This document shows, piece by piece, positions 10,774-22,705 of a DNA stretch of 64,000 nt; the stretch's first letter is position 1, and the number at the start of each line of letters is the position of its first letter. A program made the position numbers and the translations under genes. Origin of the DNA: Lineus longissimus (lineage: Eukaryota > Nemertea > Pilidiophora > Heteronemertea > Lineidae); contig NC_088313.1 in NCBI RefSeq assembly GCF_910592395.1, forward strand, positions 18,990,437 to 19,054,436. The letters run 5' to 3'. The notes beneath the pieces are model-generated. The model was not told where the DNA came from, searched no databases, and saw only the letters and a program-made list of their open reading frames with translations.

Positions 10774-11001
10774 ATCAACAACAGCAACAGGGCGGGGGAT
10801 ACGTAATCAAAGCTTTCGTTCAACTTGCCTTCCTTTTTTCCAATGCCGAGCTGCTTGCTGAAATACTTCGGTAGAAGCCTCTGGAGCTTCATTCGGAACA
10901 TGAAGGTAGTATAGAGAATACACTGACGAATAGGGCAAGACTCAGCCAAATGCATCGACCACGGATCTACGCAGCTCTTGTAACGTAGAACATCACATCT
11001 C
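10774..11001 (-). CDS. Candidate internal exon, basic protein
   Basis: A fair acceptor (GTGTGGCTGTTGTCTAAG) and a fair donor (TTGAT/GTAAGA) bound 228 nt with one frame open throughout. The product is Cys-containing at first (CDVLRYKSCVDPW) and then strongly basic, with GIGKKEGK near its end. If the donor is not used, the frame stops one codon later. Start and end phase are both 2, so the exon is symmetric. No homology recognised; overlap of an open frame with weak splice sites could be chance. Confidence 0.2.
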
Positions 11002-11021
11002 CTTAGACAACAGCCACACAA

Positions 11022-13870
11022 TGCATTATCCGGTTAATGCATCCAGGTGATCAGATGTTGCACTCTGCTATGCCTGCAGCAAAGGCACAGACGTAGGCCA
11101 ATAATCCAAAATATGCTCCCCTAATTCCTTTATTTGTTTCAAGCAAATAGGCCTAGGTATGAAGGCCAATAACAAGTTAGCGTTATCCTTTTTGCCACCT
11201 GATTCAAGTGGTTAACCTGTTGGTGGTATTCTTTCCTTTCGCTATGGTTCCTGATCCTATAGAAAAGGTGCAAATCTGTGATGATATCCTCAGTTATAAT
11301 CTTATTATAGCACGTATCAGCACCTTGTTACTCCTTCTTCAGAGCAAGAAATCCGTTCTTATGTTGAATTACCACAAAAGATGCCTAGTTAACTGAACCA
11401 ATTTCTGTTCAGAGGAATCATCAGAGGTGCTATCTCACAGTTTCTATCAAGCGAAAATGTGAGCCTTGCTTGTACCCAATTTATACTTATAGTACGCAAG
11501 AATAGCACCACGTGTCTTGCCAAGTCAAGTAATCTGCCGAATATTTTAGAAGAACATTCAGTGTAACACTTCTGATTTCAGGACACAAATCTTAACGAGA
11601 AACTAATCAAGTGACGATAGAGCAGCAATAATCCAGAAAACGACCTACATGTAACACAATCCACGTTATTTGAAATTATGATATTAATGTAATCCAGTGT
11701 TGTAATTGAAATGAAGTTGGCGAGGATTCATTCGCTTGTTCTCTATTTGCAGCAATTAACTTGTGTAACAATCCACTGAATGGTAATACTAATTATGGCA
11801 GATTGCAATTTGATGCTCCCGCTAATTACATCAGGAAGAATTTATCTTTGGAAGGTGAACGAACTAATACTTTACAAACTATATCCTGGAGAATGCACAT
11901 GAGATGAAGTTGAGTATTGCTTTATAGATGATCAGAGTAAATGTATAACACCCGAGTGTGAAGGGTAGTCGTGTTTCTAATTAAATTGTTGGAATTTTCC
12001 TGCCAGTGCCACGTCCGCTAATGTAATTTGAGTTTCACTGTGACTATATCGTTAAGTTTTCTACAGTGGTTGATGGTTTAGTCTATTCGAGTCAGGTTTT
12101 TAGCAGTAGTGCTAACACTTTTTTTTGAGTTTTCCAGCTACGATACGAAAAGGGCCAAAAACAAGATTAGTTAAATCAGACGTGTCTTCAAGACGTCACA
12201 AAACAACCTGGCAGGTTGTGACCTAACTTCCAATGGCGATATTACAACATGAAAGAATCGAAATGTTTTTCTGCTGAATATTCCTCACAGTCTGAAATTT
12301 ACAAAGTGCTGTAGGATCGAAATAACTCTCTGATATCGTTGCTCTCCTGTGACGTCCTAATGGCAAGATCGCAATAAGTATCAATCAAGAGGACCATCCA
12401 ATAATCTGCTTAAATTAATGACGGCTCAGAAAATGTCTGCTCTTTCAAGATGGCACAGGTCCAACCAATACCCTTATGTGCCCGGAATCGATGGAGCTAC
12501 AGTTTAGAATCAAATGCCAAGTTCAAATGACACCATCGACTTGTGAGTAGGACCTGTAGCTTTTAAAACTTTTGATGATATTTTGAAAATAAGCTGATTA
12601 TTCCTGTTGAAAATCAATAGAACTCCTGGAGATACTATAGAGGTCAATTTTCATTGAATCAATATTTGTATTAATAGCCGCACCGAGTTTTGCTTTAATT
12701 TAGATTTCAAGTTCTGGAAACAATCAATTCGTTTCTACAGTTTATACTTCAGAAGATTGAGCAAAGGTGAAGGAAATGCATGTCACAGCTAGCATGAAAT
12801 GAACAGTTATTCTGGATTTTGCAACATTTATAACCAATTTCCTCTGGTTCTCATAATACTAAAGTCCTTGATTGGAAATGCAGTGTATCGATTCCCTGTA
12901 TATCCTTTCAATCCTTGAGCTACAGGTGTATGAAACATCCAGTTTACCCCTCAGAACCATAAACAGGGAAGACCTTTTAGAGTTTCAATTCTTAGACCGT
13001 TGGCTTCCTGACTTTAAAGAAGTTGATTGTCCTGAAAAAGGTTAAACACATTTGAGAAACTAAACTTTTTTGTAACCTAGACCATTCGTGGGTTAATAAC
13101 CTGTAGTTATCACCCTAATCAATCATCAATAGAATTTCGCAGCTAGATGAAACACAAGTGAATTATTTCACGAACGGACGATAAATCCTCTTGCTAAACA
13201 CAGTAAATCGGTGATATCCTCTTTCAGAATGGTCCTAATTCATTTAGAAAATCGAAGATTTGTAAAGGATGTGATAGCAAGCATTTTTGTACACAGCACC
13301 CAAACAGTATGTGAGATATTCATAGCTTCTATAGCTTCAGGCAGCAAATGCTCTATAGTCCAACATTAGCATTGAAGTCTACCGTCTGATGCTAGCATAA
13401 GAACTCGGAGTATAGGTAGTTATCAGAAGGCCATTGCTTACACTATGCGCTGTGATTAACAAGGTGTCGATAAACTCAATTCTCAAAGAAACACTGTGTA
13501 CAAATGTCTGGATGTTGAAGCTACCTTTCACAGGCTGGTAAAAACAAGTTAGTTACATTTCACGTGGAATTTAGGAAATCTGGTTTTCAGCAAGTATTAT
13601 CTGATTAAACCTAATTGGCTTTCTTATGTGTTAAACATGTGTTGTTAAAAGTTATATACATGTGCCTTTCAGAAACTTGCAACATCAGCTTAAATCTGAA
13701 AGAAGCATCGGAACATCTGATCAGTTTGGAAAGTGATGAATGGTTTCAGTTTAAGCTTTGAAGGTTTTGTTCAAAGAGTTAGAAATCGTGATAGACTGGG
13801 TGCTGAGTGACGGAATACTACTGGTAAATAACTCTTAATTGTTGGTAGAACAACATAGCTTTACCCAGTG
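11022..13870. other. Stretch without a supported gene
   Basis: I see nothing convincing here. The sequence is AT-rich with frequent stops in all frames, consistent with intron or intergenic DNA. Confidence 0.4.
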
Positions 13871-13875
13871 GTGAA

Positions 13876-13975
13876 TCCAGGAAATCATTAAAGCTTAACT
13901 TAAATCATAGTGTCCAGGGAACCCCATCAATGATTAAAGCTAGTATCATCCAGGGAATGCTTAAAGCTGAACTGA
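13876..13975. repeat. Three diverged tandem units of about 37 bp
   Basis: Units starting at 13876, 13913 and 13949 share TCCAGGRAA and, further on, TTAAAGC. The plus-strand frame starting at 13930 is open through and beyond the last units but has no exon borders. Confidence 0.6.
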
Positions 13976-14172
13976 GGAAAAACATCTGGTCACTGCTTGG
14001 TCAGTTAAAAGTCAGCACTGGAATTGAATCGAAGAGAAAATACTTGCAAGAGACCAGTTACAAGAGAAGGAATTTATCAAAAAGAAATCCCAATGTTTCC
14101 AATTATATGTGGCACCTACAATGTAGATCAGTTTCAATTCAACTGTATCCTTTAAAATTTAATACTTTATAA

Positions 14173-15799
14173 AAGAAATTGCACCGTTTCAGCTCCCCAA
14201 TAGCTGTGAAAACAAGGATTGGTTACGATTTAATGATTTTGTACGCACTAGTTGTTCAAATGTATAGCAGCTGGCATGCATAACGAGTAGTGAAGTTCTC
14301 CACTTACAATACATTTCTGATAGAAATTTGCATTCAATGAGTTCAGAATTTCATTGGCGAACATGTGTTAATACTTGTGGAATCGAGTGCATGTTCATAT
14401 TGTTCACCTGGTTCAAGTAAACAACACTGATAAAGGTTCCTACATGAGAATACATCAAAATCAGATTGATTTCGTGACATTGCTAAAAAAAGAGTCACAA
14501 CTCACATTCTCAAATTTTTTTGACAAATTCATATATGTTGTTGATACATAGCCACAAATCTTACTATAAATATTTCATATCTAAGACAGAATCTGGTGAT
14601 ATTTTGATCAAGTTGTGTTTGCCACTCAAATTCTTTTAATCAGATTCAGATACCTCAAGCTGAGGTATCTTTCATAAACACAAAAGAACTACGAGGAATA
14701 TAATTTCAGTAAAAGTATGTTGTTCGCTATATAATCATCATAAGTTCCCGGTCTCTTTGACTACTATAGATGCACTCTGTCAGTTACTCTTGTATGAAGC
14801 ATTGTATATTCAATAAGATATATTTAGTACATATTATCATATATGCATTGGGTATTTACATAGTTTCACTATTATATGTAGACTCGTTGCTACATTATTC
14901 AACAGACAATTTGAATTCAAGTGATGGCGTAAAAAAATGATAATTCATAACAACAGGAAAATGAATGAGGACCATTGATAAAACTACATGCAATGCATAA
15001 ATAAATGGCAAAATGTAGTTTTTATAACTTCTAAATATAGCTTCATCGACAGACACTTGCTTCCGTTGATTGCTTTATTTTATTTTTGTGAAATGAGAAA
15101 GGAATTGTTGACACACATTTAAGCAAGATTGTTTGGGCTCTGCCAAATCGAAAACATCCCTTAATCTCAAATTTGAAACGAAACTTCAATCAAGATAAAC
15201 GGTAACAAAGACACCAAACCAGCAAAATAATCTAAAAGCATCGATACGAGGAACTAATAATTAGAGAACTCAAACAAATATCCAACGATTTCATTAATTC
15301 CGCAACTCTCGTGACAAAAGAGCAATCTAATCCACCATCAACGCTGAGGCAAATACATCCAACACAGCTGAGCACATTATCCACATTGAAAAGGAGACAC
15401 TTCCAGAACTACGGCTTATCTCCTACACAATTTCCATACTATTAGACCTGGAGAATGCAGCTATCCACAAACGCCTAATCGCCATGGATAATGTGACCAG
15501 AAATACACTTTACTGCGTATTTTCAGATATATCCAGCATCTGTGATCGAGATGAACGCAACACAACGAACGAGAACTCAGAATGCACTGGAGAATCCGAT
15601 CAACGCTACCCGAAAATCACCATAATTATTCCGGGACGACTTTCAGATGTGATCTGGCCCGATCTGCAGTCTGACATGTATGCTCGAGCAAGATAGCAGC
15701 TCAATAATCGACGGTTCAGATTTTGTTAGCACTCGAGATGGGAGACCGGCAGAGAATATTCAGGCAGCCAGTCAGTAGAAGAGTAGATGTGAGACTTGA
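14173..15799. other. AT-rich stretch without a supported gene
   Basis: Very AT-rich. A perfect short hairpin lies at 14648-14670 (AGATACCTCA, AGC loop, TGAGGTATCT). The short plus frame at 15484-15696 has no clear splice borders. Confidence 0.4.
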
Positions 15800-16081
15800 T
15801 TACTGATTTCGCATCGGGGCTTTATGTTTATAAAAAGCTATGGTTATGATACTACCTCTAAAGATAAATGGACAAAGAAGAATGATATTCATGAGTAAGA
15901 AATAAAGCACCGTCGTGAGGGCGAGCTTTCGAGCAGTGTATTGTGTGGTATCGTCTGTCACAAGGGTGTTCCAGGCTACTTGTCTGCCTTTTGCCATTAT
16001 ATTTTCGTGAGAGGCCATGTGCAATTGAAATATGATATCCACAAACTCTCGAACTTTGGGGGCTTTTGATTTCAGCTTCAT
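15800..16081 (-). CDS. ORF with one membrane segment, unknown
   Basis: A 93-residue frame starts at an ATG in a fair context (G at -3, CTTGAAATG). Residues 1-52 are soluble and basic, residues about 53-83 are strongly hydrophobic, and FYKHK follows at 83-87. This outline, a short N-terminus, one membrane helix and a basic FYKHK-type end, resembles the first helix of a rhodopsin-like receptor, but that is a weak analogy. Within it, CATTTATCTTTAG (near 15864) would be a strong acceptor and GAG/GTAGTA a possible donor. It could be a first coding exon, a broken receptor gene, or an intronic frame. Confidence 0.3.
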   Translation of the reverse strand: MKLKSKAPKVREFVDIIFQLHMASHENIMAKGRQVAWNTLVTDDTTQYTARKLALTTVLYFLLMNIILLCPFIFRGSIITIAFYKHKAPMRNQ

Positions 16082-16431
16082 TTCAAGATTCTACTTTTAT
16101 CAAAAATGCTTCTTCCAGTGTAAGTTATCTTGTTGATGGCGTATCAGCATCGCCAAAGGCAATAGCGGTAATCTTACGATGCCAGCAACCCCAAGAGAAT
16201 GAAAGGAAGTCTCTCGATGATTGATTCACAATTTGGGAGTTGGATTTTACAATAAAAAAGCTGACGAATTTTAATGAGGCGTGCTATGCTGGATATCATT
16301 TTTCTGCGTGTTAATAGCTTTAACATGTTTAAGTTAGAGGGTTGAGTTATAGATGTTAGTGAGGCGGACAGGCATTGCTAATCCAAAACCTACAAGAAGA
16401 AGATTGTTAAAATATTTGGTATCACACATAC

Positions 16432-16534
16432 CTCACTGGTCTCAAGAAATGTCTGAACATATCTATATAAACGAGTTTTCTTTTTTGAACAAAACTGCCA
16501 TTGACATCGCCCAATGGTTAATGTTGATAGTGTT
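16432..16534 (-). CDS. Candidate internal exon, unknown basic protein
   Basis: A strong donor (GTGAG/GTATGT) and a fair acceptor (CATTCATTTTGCTATAAG) enclose 103 nt read as one base plus 34 codons, containing QFCSKKKTRLYRYVQ. Other frames are closed. Immediately upstream (16592-16593) lies another donor-like CAG/GTAAAT. Function unknown. Confidence 0.2.
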
Positions 16535-16998
16535 CTTATAGCAAAATGAATGTTTGTCTTTTCACGAAACAATTGGAAACATTTACCTGGAACATTCGAC
16601 CCAAATATGACCAATCAAACTTCGCAATACTTTGTTGATCAAAACAAAATAATTATTTGTACACATGCGCTGTATACAATGTTGTCCTCAGAAAATCAAT
16701 ACAATGTTGGTTACAATTAATTCCATCGTACCAAGTCCTCATGATGGATGAGGATGCTGACCCACAACGTGATTTGATCAATGTCTACGAGCTGCCAAAT
16801 ACCAAGGTTGAAACCAGCTCGAATACAAGCTACTGGAGTCTGCGCGGAACTGTAAACAGGGCAAATGGAATGGGGGCGGAATATGGACATGACAACGTCT
16901 GGCCATCCTACACATGGTGTCTGGTCGACCGGTGGGGACACAGCATGGACATGGCAATGCAGAGCCTGGTCATCCCCCACTAGTGCCTGGTCGAGTAA

Positions 16999-17220
16999 TG
17001 TGACACGCACCATTATCTGCACCACAAGTTTAGAATTGGAGAGAGTGATATCTGTCCCTGTGACACCAAGGCAATGACTGTTGAACACATCCTGACAAAT
17101 TGCCTAACTAGACCTATAGCAGCCCTCAGGACCGGGACCTGTGTCCAGGTCAAGCCGTTTGGTGACCAGCACCCGGGCAGCATCGCCTATAACCCATTTT
17201 TGATCACCAGATTGAAGTAG
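16999..17220 (+). pseudogene. Relic of a jockey-type retrotransposon C-terminus
   Basis: The frame from 17005 reads HHKFRIGESDICPCDTKAM, then TVEHILTNC. The C.C....M(T)xEH(I/L)L..C pattern is the Cys/His motif that ends many jockey-like and related LINE reverse-transcriptase proteins. An in-frame stop lies just upstream (16996) and the downstream part has lost its match, so this is an old decayed fragment. The minus-strand 123-codon frame (16717-17088) is a shadow. Confidence 0.65.
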
Positions 17221-20117
17221 AAGTGGCCGTAGGGAACGCAGAGAAGAAGACTGGCGCATGCCTTTCAGCATATTTGTATCCAAATCAAGCCGTTGATGCA
17301 GCTTTAGCCAACATTCCAGGACATAGTTTTTTCCTTCGGCCAATGTCCTTCAGACAAAATGTTGATCCAGTACCCTCCTTTTAGTATCAGTAGTTGTTTC
17401 GGCCAACCCTTGGTGGTCGATACTAATGTTTCCTTATAGCGATTTCCAGATACATGGCCTGGATCGAGGGATGATTGAGATGAGTTTGTCTGCAATTTCC
17501 TACTTAACTATACAGATACTGCCAAGAGGGATTGGCAACAGTCTGCCAATGTGAGCAGTGGGACTGACCATGTTATATAAACAGTCTGCACCACGACAAT
17601 GCTTCGTTCTCAAGACATCTTATCATCATTCAATGGCGTAATGTCGTACATTGCTTAAAGCAAAAGCCATGCTGAATTATGATATCGTAACTATTGGGCA
17701 ACTTGGTGTCGTCTACCCATTGTATACCCAAAATTAAACATATTGGATGGCTTCGAACAACTATGTGCACAATACTTAAGCTTTGAATCTAGAACTGGCC
17801 TTAGATTGATGAAACTCGGGTTTCTTCTGTTGTCTAGGGAGACTTCATATGTCATCGTTCATAAATGTGTATTGAAAACAATTCAGATGACTCTGTTTCC
17901 AATCCCCTACTTAACTATTAAGATGCTCCCCTTGGACACACTTAAGAGCTCAATGAATGAGACAGACTCCAGTGGGCTGTTATGATGGAATGTGTTAAAG
18001 GAGTTTTCAAGTAACAAGCATAATTCATACTCCATGCCCATCGACATTTCCGTCATGCATCCCAAAGCTGGACAGCAATGTAAGCCCAGTTCTTTACGGT
18101 GGACTTTACTTCGGTGTCCAGGGTTCGATCGCGTGTCCAGGTTTTGATCGCGATCGCGTATGACAACTATTTCTTGTTGCATGGTGTTTTTTTTCTTGCC
18201 GTCGTCTGATACATTATCCAAGGATATCCTTTTTTACGCGCGAATGGATCCACAAATCATGCGAAATGCTGACATTTTGTCAATATTTCACCTCTGAGTT
18301 CGGCTATAATTTCCTTTGACATAACTAATGTGGGTTGGCACACACGCATGTTATCGAACAAAAATGAATTTGTAGCATTGATTTGAAGCATGAAATTCAC
18401 AAGGGAAATATGCCGAACACGATATGCATGATAAATGCATTGTTAGAGAATTGCACGTCATATATTGCACACTAAAGTCAGTAGTTTACAGTAATTGAAA
18501 TGGTGTGATATTTTAATGCATTCGATTAATTCTTATCAGAATAATGATGCGACAATAAGTCTATCGATACAAAAACCCCATTTTCTGAAAATGTGTACAA
18601 CTCCACTTTTCCTTACAAAAATATTGGAAAACTCTTGTCATATTACCATGCAGCAATAAGAAAAACTTAAATATAGGGCTTATTGAACCAACTACACTTA
18701 CACCAATTCTGTAGACAGCTTATTCTCTTAGAAAGGTCTGCCATCACCTATATTTTTTTAGTGCAAACTCGCCATGTCACTAGCAAAGTATTTTTTCATA
18801 CAAATTTCAAGTGAAAGGTTTCTTCTGGAGGTTAACTTTATATATTGATTGAAATTGTAATCCTTACAAATACATCTTAAGTGAAATGAAAAACCAAAAA
18901 GAAAGACAAGTTTTCTGGCTTCAGTCAATATCAAAAGGGCTTTTGATGTGATGATATGCAAGGATGTTTGTCTGCAGTCTAATTTTTCCACAAAAATAAA
19001 ACATTTTTCAAGAGATGAGTTGAAAAAGATTCTTTACAAATAAGCATTTAATATGAGCAACACGTCTTTATGAGTTTTCACTTGGTTAAACAGAAAATAC
19101 AGCCTTTGAGAATAAATTTACTGACGGATCGAGGTTGGTTTTTTCGACAACAACAGAATTTTCGTCAGTCAGGTTTAACCAGTGCTGGATCAGTGGGAAA
19201 ACCAGAGAAAGCTTCAACGCAATTTTTCTTCTTCTTCGATATTCCAATTCTCTCTCTGATTTTCATGCCCTTGGAGGCATAGCTAAGAGTTGTACCAACG
19301 ATTTGTACAGTAACGGTTATCAAGTTTGTTTACCGAATGTGATTGACACACATCCAGGCTATTAACATATAAAATACAGTGATTACTCAAGAAAACAGAG
19401 TCATGATAGAAATCATTCACAATATGTATTGACGTCTGCTAGTACAGCACTATGTAATTTATTTTGGCATATTTGTGCTACTTCTTCATTACAGTGTGTT
19501 TGCTACCCCTGTCAACAATATCAGGAGTAGAGTATTCAACCTAATATTTAATCAGAAAATTTCTGAATGTTATGTGATGATAATTGAGAATGTAAACAAC
19601 TATGATTCAATGAATCATAAGATTCTGTGTCCTTCATTCAGTTACATCTGGCCAACAAAGGTATAATAGTATCATGTTGGTGTTACTTCTCTGCGAGTGA
19701 CTTGTACAACTTTAATGCCCGACAGATAGTTCATTAGGAAGGGATAATGGATATCGGATATCAGTTTTTGGTTTGCATCTTGTGGGGGTGGTGCAAAAAA
19801 ACAACCAGAATCAGATTGAGAAATGTTGATAATAAAAGTTAAGACTGAGTCAATGAGGCTGAATGACTCGCTACAACAGAAAATGAAATCATTCAAAACC
19901 GAGGAAAACAGAAGACTTATTGACACCATTCATTAGGTTAAATCCGGGTTCAAACAGCCAGCACATGCGTATTGTTGTGAATATTTCATACTATGCTTGT
20001 TGATATTACAATGATGTGTTTTTGTTACACACTCAATTAGTGTGTATGATGCAAGTAATCAGCAGACACAAGCAAGCACCGACTACGAAATCAATGTCGA
20101 GGCATGACGACCTTATA
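17221..20117. other. Stretch without a supported gene
   Basis: No gene supported. There are short repeats: a 19-bp tandem duplication at 18114-18151 and a diverged direct repeat around CCTACTTAACTAT at 17498 and 17908. The rest is AT-rich intron-like DNA. Confidence 0.4.
18114..18151. repeat. Two-copy tandem repeat, 19-bp unit
   Basis: GTGTCCAGGGTTCGATCGC is followed by a near copy, GTGTCCAGGTTTTGATCGC, and then GATCGC. Related TGTCCAGGTC words occur at 17150 on the same strand. Confidence 0.75.
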
Positions 20118-20529
20118 CAGTGGAACCCCGGTAACACGACCTCCCAAGGGACTAAGCCGAAGTGGTCGTGTTACCGGGGTGGTCGCGTTAGTGAATTTAA
20201 GAATCATAAGTAGGTTTTCCCGCCAAAACATCGTCCTAGCAGATATGCTGTGTGTACATTGACATGCATTAATGACTACGCCACCGGGTGTATATGTGGT
20301 ATCCCAAGTCAATGGATTCGCGAACGCTTTCAGTGATCAGACGGGTTGGCAACATAATGAAAGAAGCTTCTCTGATGCCATGTAACGTATATCAAATAGG
20401 TCCAATTAGTCAGGACTGAAAGGCGCCGATCGAGAGATGCCTCAATGGCGTAGAAGGGCCAATTCCTGCCTGAACCGGCCAGGTTTATTCTAAACTTTAA
20501 GCTAAATGAATTATCTGATGGTTCCACTG
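20118..20529. mobile_element. Pogo/Tigger-like MITE, 412 bp
   Basis: The ends are CAGTGGAACC (20118-20127) and GGTTCCACTG (20520-20529), exact inverted repeats, with TA on the left and CA on the right in place of a TA duplication. Just inside the left end a 16-bp arm (CCCCGGTAACACGACC) is repeated inverted after a 22-nt spacer. This arrangement is typical of non-autonomous pogo-like Tc1/mariner elements. The interior has no transposase. The right end lacks the extended inverted repeat, so it has decayed or recombined. Confidence 0.75.
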
Positions 20530-22447
20530 CACCACTTTACCATCCTAGATTTGTAGCTCAGAAGATATGCCAAAGAAGACATTATTCAATTGATTTAAAA
20601 ATCCAGCGAACAAGTGCCTTCACTAATGACTTTAGAATTCAAAATCAATATCAGTGGTAAACGACTGAAGCAGACTTGACAAGTCTGAGTGCAACAATTA
20701 TCCATTTACTGAATGTTTAAAATATGCTATTGAATTAACTGTGACACGTTTAATTCTATTGACATTTAAATTGCATCTGAATTCAATCAGTCGTGATAGT
20801 AAATTGAAATACTTTCCATTGAAGTGCTGTGGCTCACAGATGAATTGTGGATGATAATTTTTTTATGCGCAGAATATTGCTTTCTCTGACAAGATGTTTA
20901 GCTACTGTTCACTGTTTTGCCGTACAACCTCAAGAGATTTGAAGAGAAGTTCAACAACCAAAAACGCCATGTTGTATATATTTTTTTCTAATTTGCGAAA
21001 GGCATGGACGCAATGTTGTAAAACAAAGAACGAGCAATGAGAGTTTTTACAATCTACAAGACTAAGCATTTTTTTCCCTATGTATTTATGTTGAGAGATC
21101 ATGTTATTTTGCTTTTTTGTGGGCAACCAACATGCGTCTGGGTGCTCTTTGAAAGATTACTGTAGGTCGCAAAGGTAATGTTAGAATCGACATTGCTATA
21201 AATGAGATATGGAAAGGGAGAGTTAAAGAATTTTCTAGAAGGTTTTATGATAGAATGTGGTGCCTTTGCTGGCAACAAACTTTTGTTAAAAATACATACT
21301 TTGCTGATGGAAAAAGAGGCTAGTTTTGGGGATGAAATTAGCTTGAAAATGTAACATATCACATCAGGCCATTTTGTTTGGGTTTTAGGTGAGAAATATT
21401 TACCAGAGCACAGAATTATGTTTATGGACAAATACAATGAAAAGATCATGTGGAGGACATTTCTTGCAACAAACTATTATGTGTTAATCCAAAACATCCT
21501 ATGTATTCACTATCAATTCTTAATAAGATCGTGAACCATAAGTCACGTGAATCAGAAGCCACAGCAGTACACACTAAATAAGAGCACTCGCTCAAACAAT
21601 ATCCAGATAGAGATCACTTATAGACTGGTATAGTAAGTGAAATTCACAATTGCAAATCTTCAGAATGATCCGCATCCGTATCCAGAAATCACAATCGACA
21701 CACTGCGAGGCTTATTACCTGCAACATAGACCACAGAGACACAGCATACGTCCAAATGGGTGCGCGGATTTCCTAAACTAGCTCAGCACAGCCTCCTCCT
21801 AGAGAAAACATTTAAAGTGAACAGACCAGATAGTTCCAACTGATTGAATACAGTTAACAAAGAATCGACGACAGGCCAAATCCAACCAGTGATGTTATGA
21901 GAACAAATCGTTCTCATTGATGGATGCCTCAGCGAGCTAACCCATTCATATATGTAGAGTTATCATCGGTATCGATTTTGGGATGCCTTATATGGCGAGT
22001 GATGTATGTACAGTAGCGCCCGAGTTGGAACCGACAAGACTCTTGGAGATGGTAAGCGATCGAAGACGGAAGAGATTATGAGGTATCCGTCAAAATCAAT
22101 CGGACAATATGATTACACAAGTCACATAAGTCAATATCGCGCTTGCTTCCTCTTGAGAGCATAATGTTGTATGTTTTTCTTGCCATTCTAACGACGAATT
22201 CAACCAAGTGTGATTTATTTGTGGGAGAAAGCAAGATTAATGATATTGGTCGTTACAATCCCCATAGAATCCCTAAGTTTTGTCTCCAGTTTTGTTACCC
22301 AACCGATGGCATCGTTTCACCTTTCCCGAGTTCCTAATAAGCACTTTGCTCGTTTTTGGCCGGGAGTGTTGGAGGGGCATGTCACCTCTTTACGCCCCCT
22401 GGCCATTTAGCTACCACCCTGAAGATAGCTAAAAATGAGCTGACATA
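20530..22447. other. Stretch without a supported gene
   Basis: No gene supported. A plus frame at about 21997-22166 is open for some 50 codons across a donor-like GATG/GTAAGC (22050) but is too short to call. Confidence 0.35.
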
Positions 22448-22705
22448 ATGTTCTACGACATTCATGTCTTAGTCTTCTTTGATGATATCCCACAATATGT
22501 TTATCTGAATCATTTTGCAGCCGCAAGGGCATTAAGACGTGCCACAAAGGGTTGCTATATTAATGAATTAGCAGTTGCGGATGAGGCGCCTAACCCAATC
22601 TCCGTTGATGATGATGGGGTGTTCACATCGCTCTGCAGGAATGGCACAACAGCCTGGGATTCACTAAGCAATCCTCGGCAGCTTGCTTTATTGTTGTCGA
22701 TGTAA
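22448..22705 (+). CDS. Weak ORF, unknown
   Basis: An 85-residue frame from ATG to TAA. A strong plus acceptor (TATCTGAATCATTTTGCAG) inside it precedes about 62 codons, beginning AARALRRATKGCY in the same frame and containing DDDGVF. It could be a terminal exon or a chance frame. No homology recognised. Confidence 0.18.
   Translation: MFYDIHVLVFFDDIPQYVYLNHFAAARALRRATKGCYINELAVADEAPNPISVDDDGVFTSLCRNGTTAWDSLSNPRQLALLLSM

Noticed and set aside
16717-17088. 123-codon minus-strand frame
   Set aside because: It overlaps the plus-strand LINE C-terminus relic, which has a recognisable Cys/His motif; the minus frame is its shadow.
21099-21449. 116-codon minus-strand frame
   Set aside because: AT-rich, Ser/Lys/Ile-rich low-information product with only a weak donor-like site and no acceptor; judged chance.
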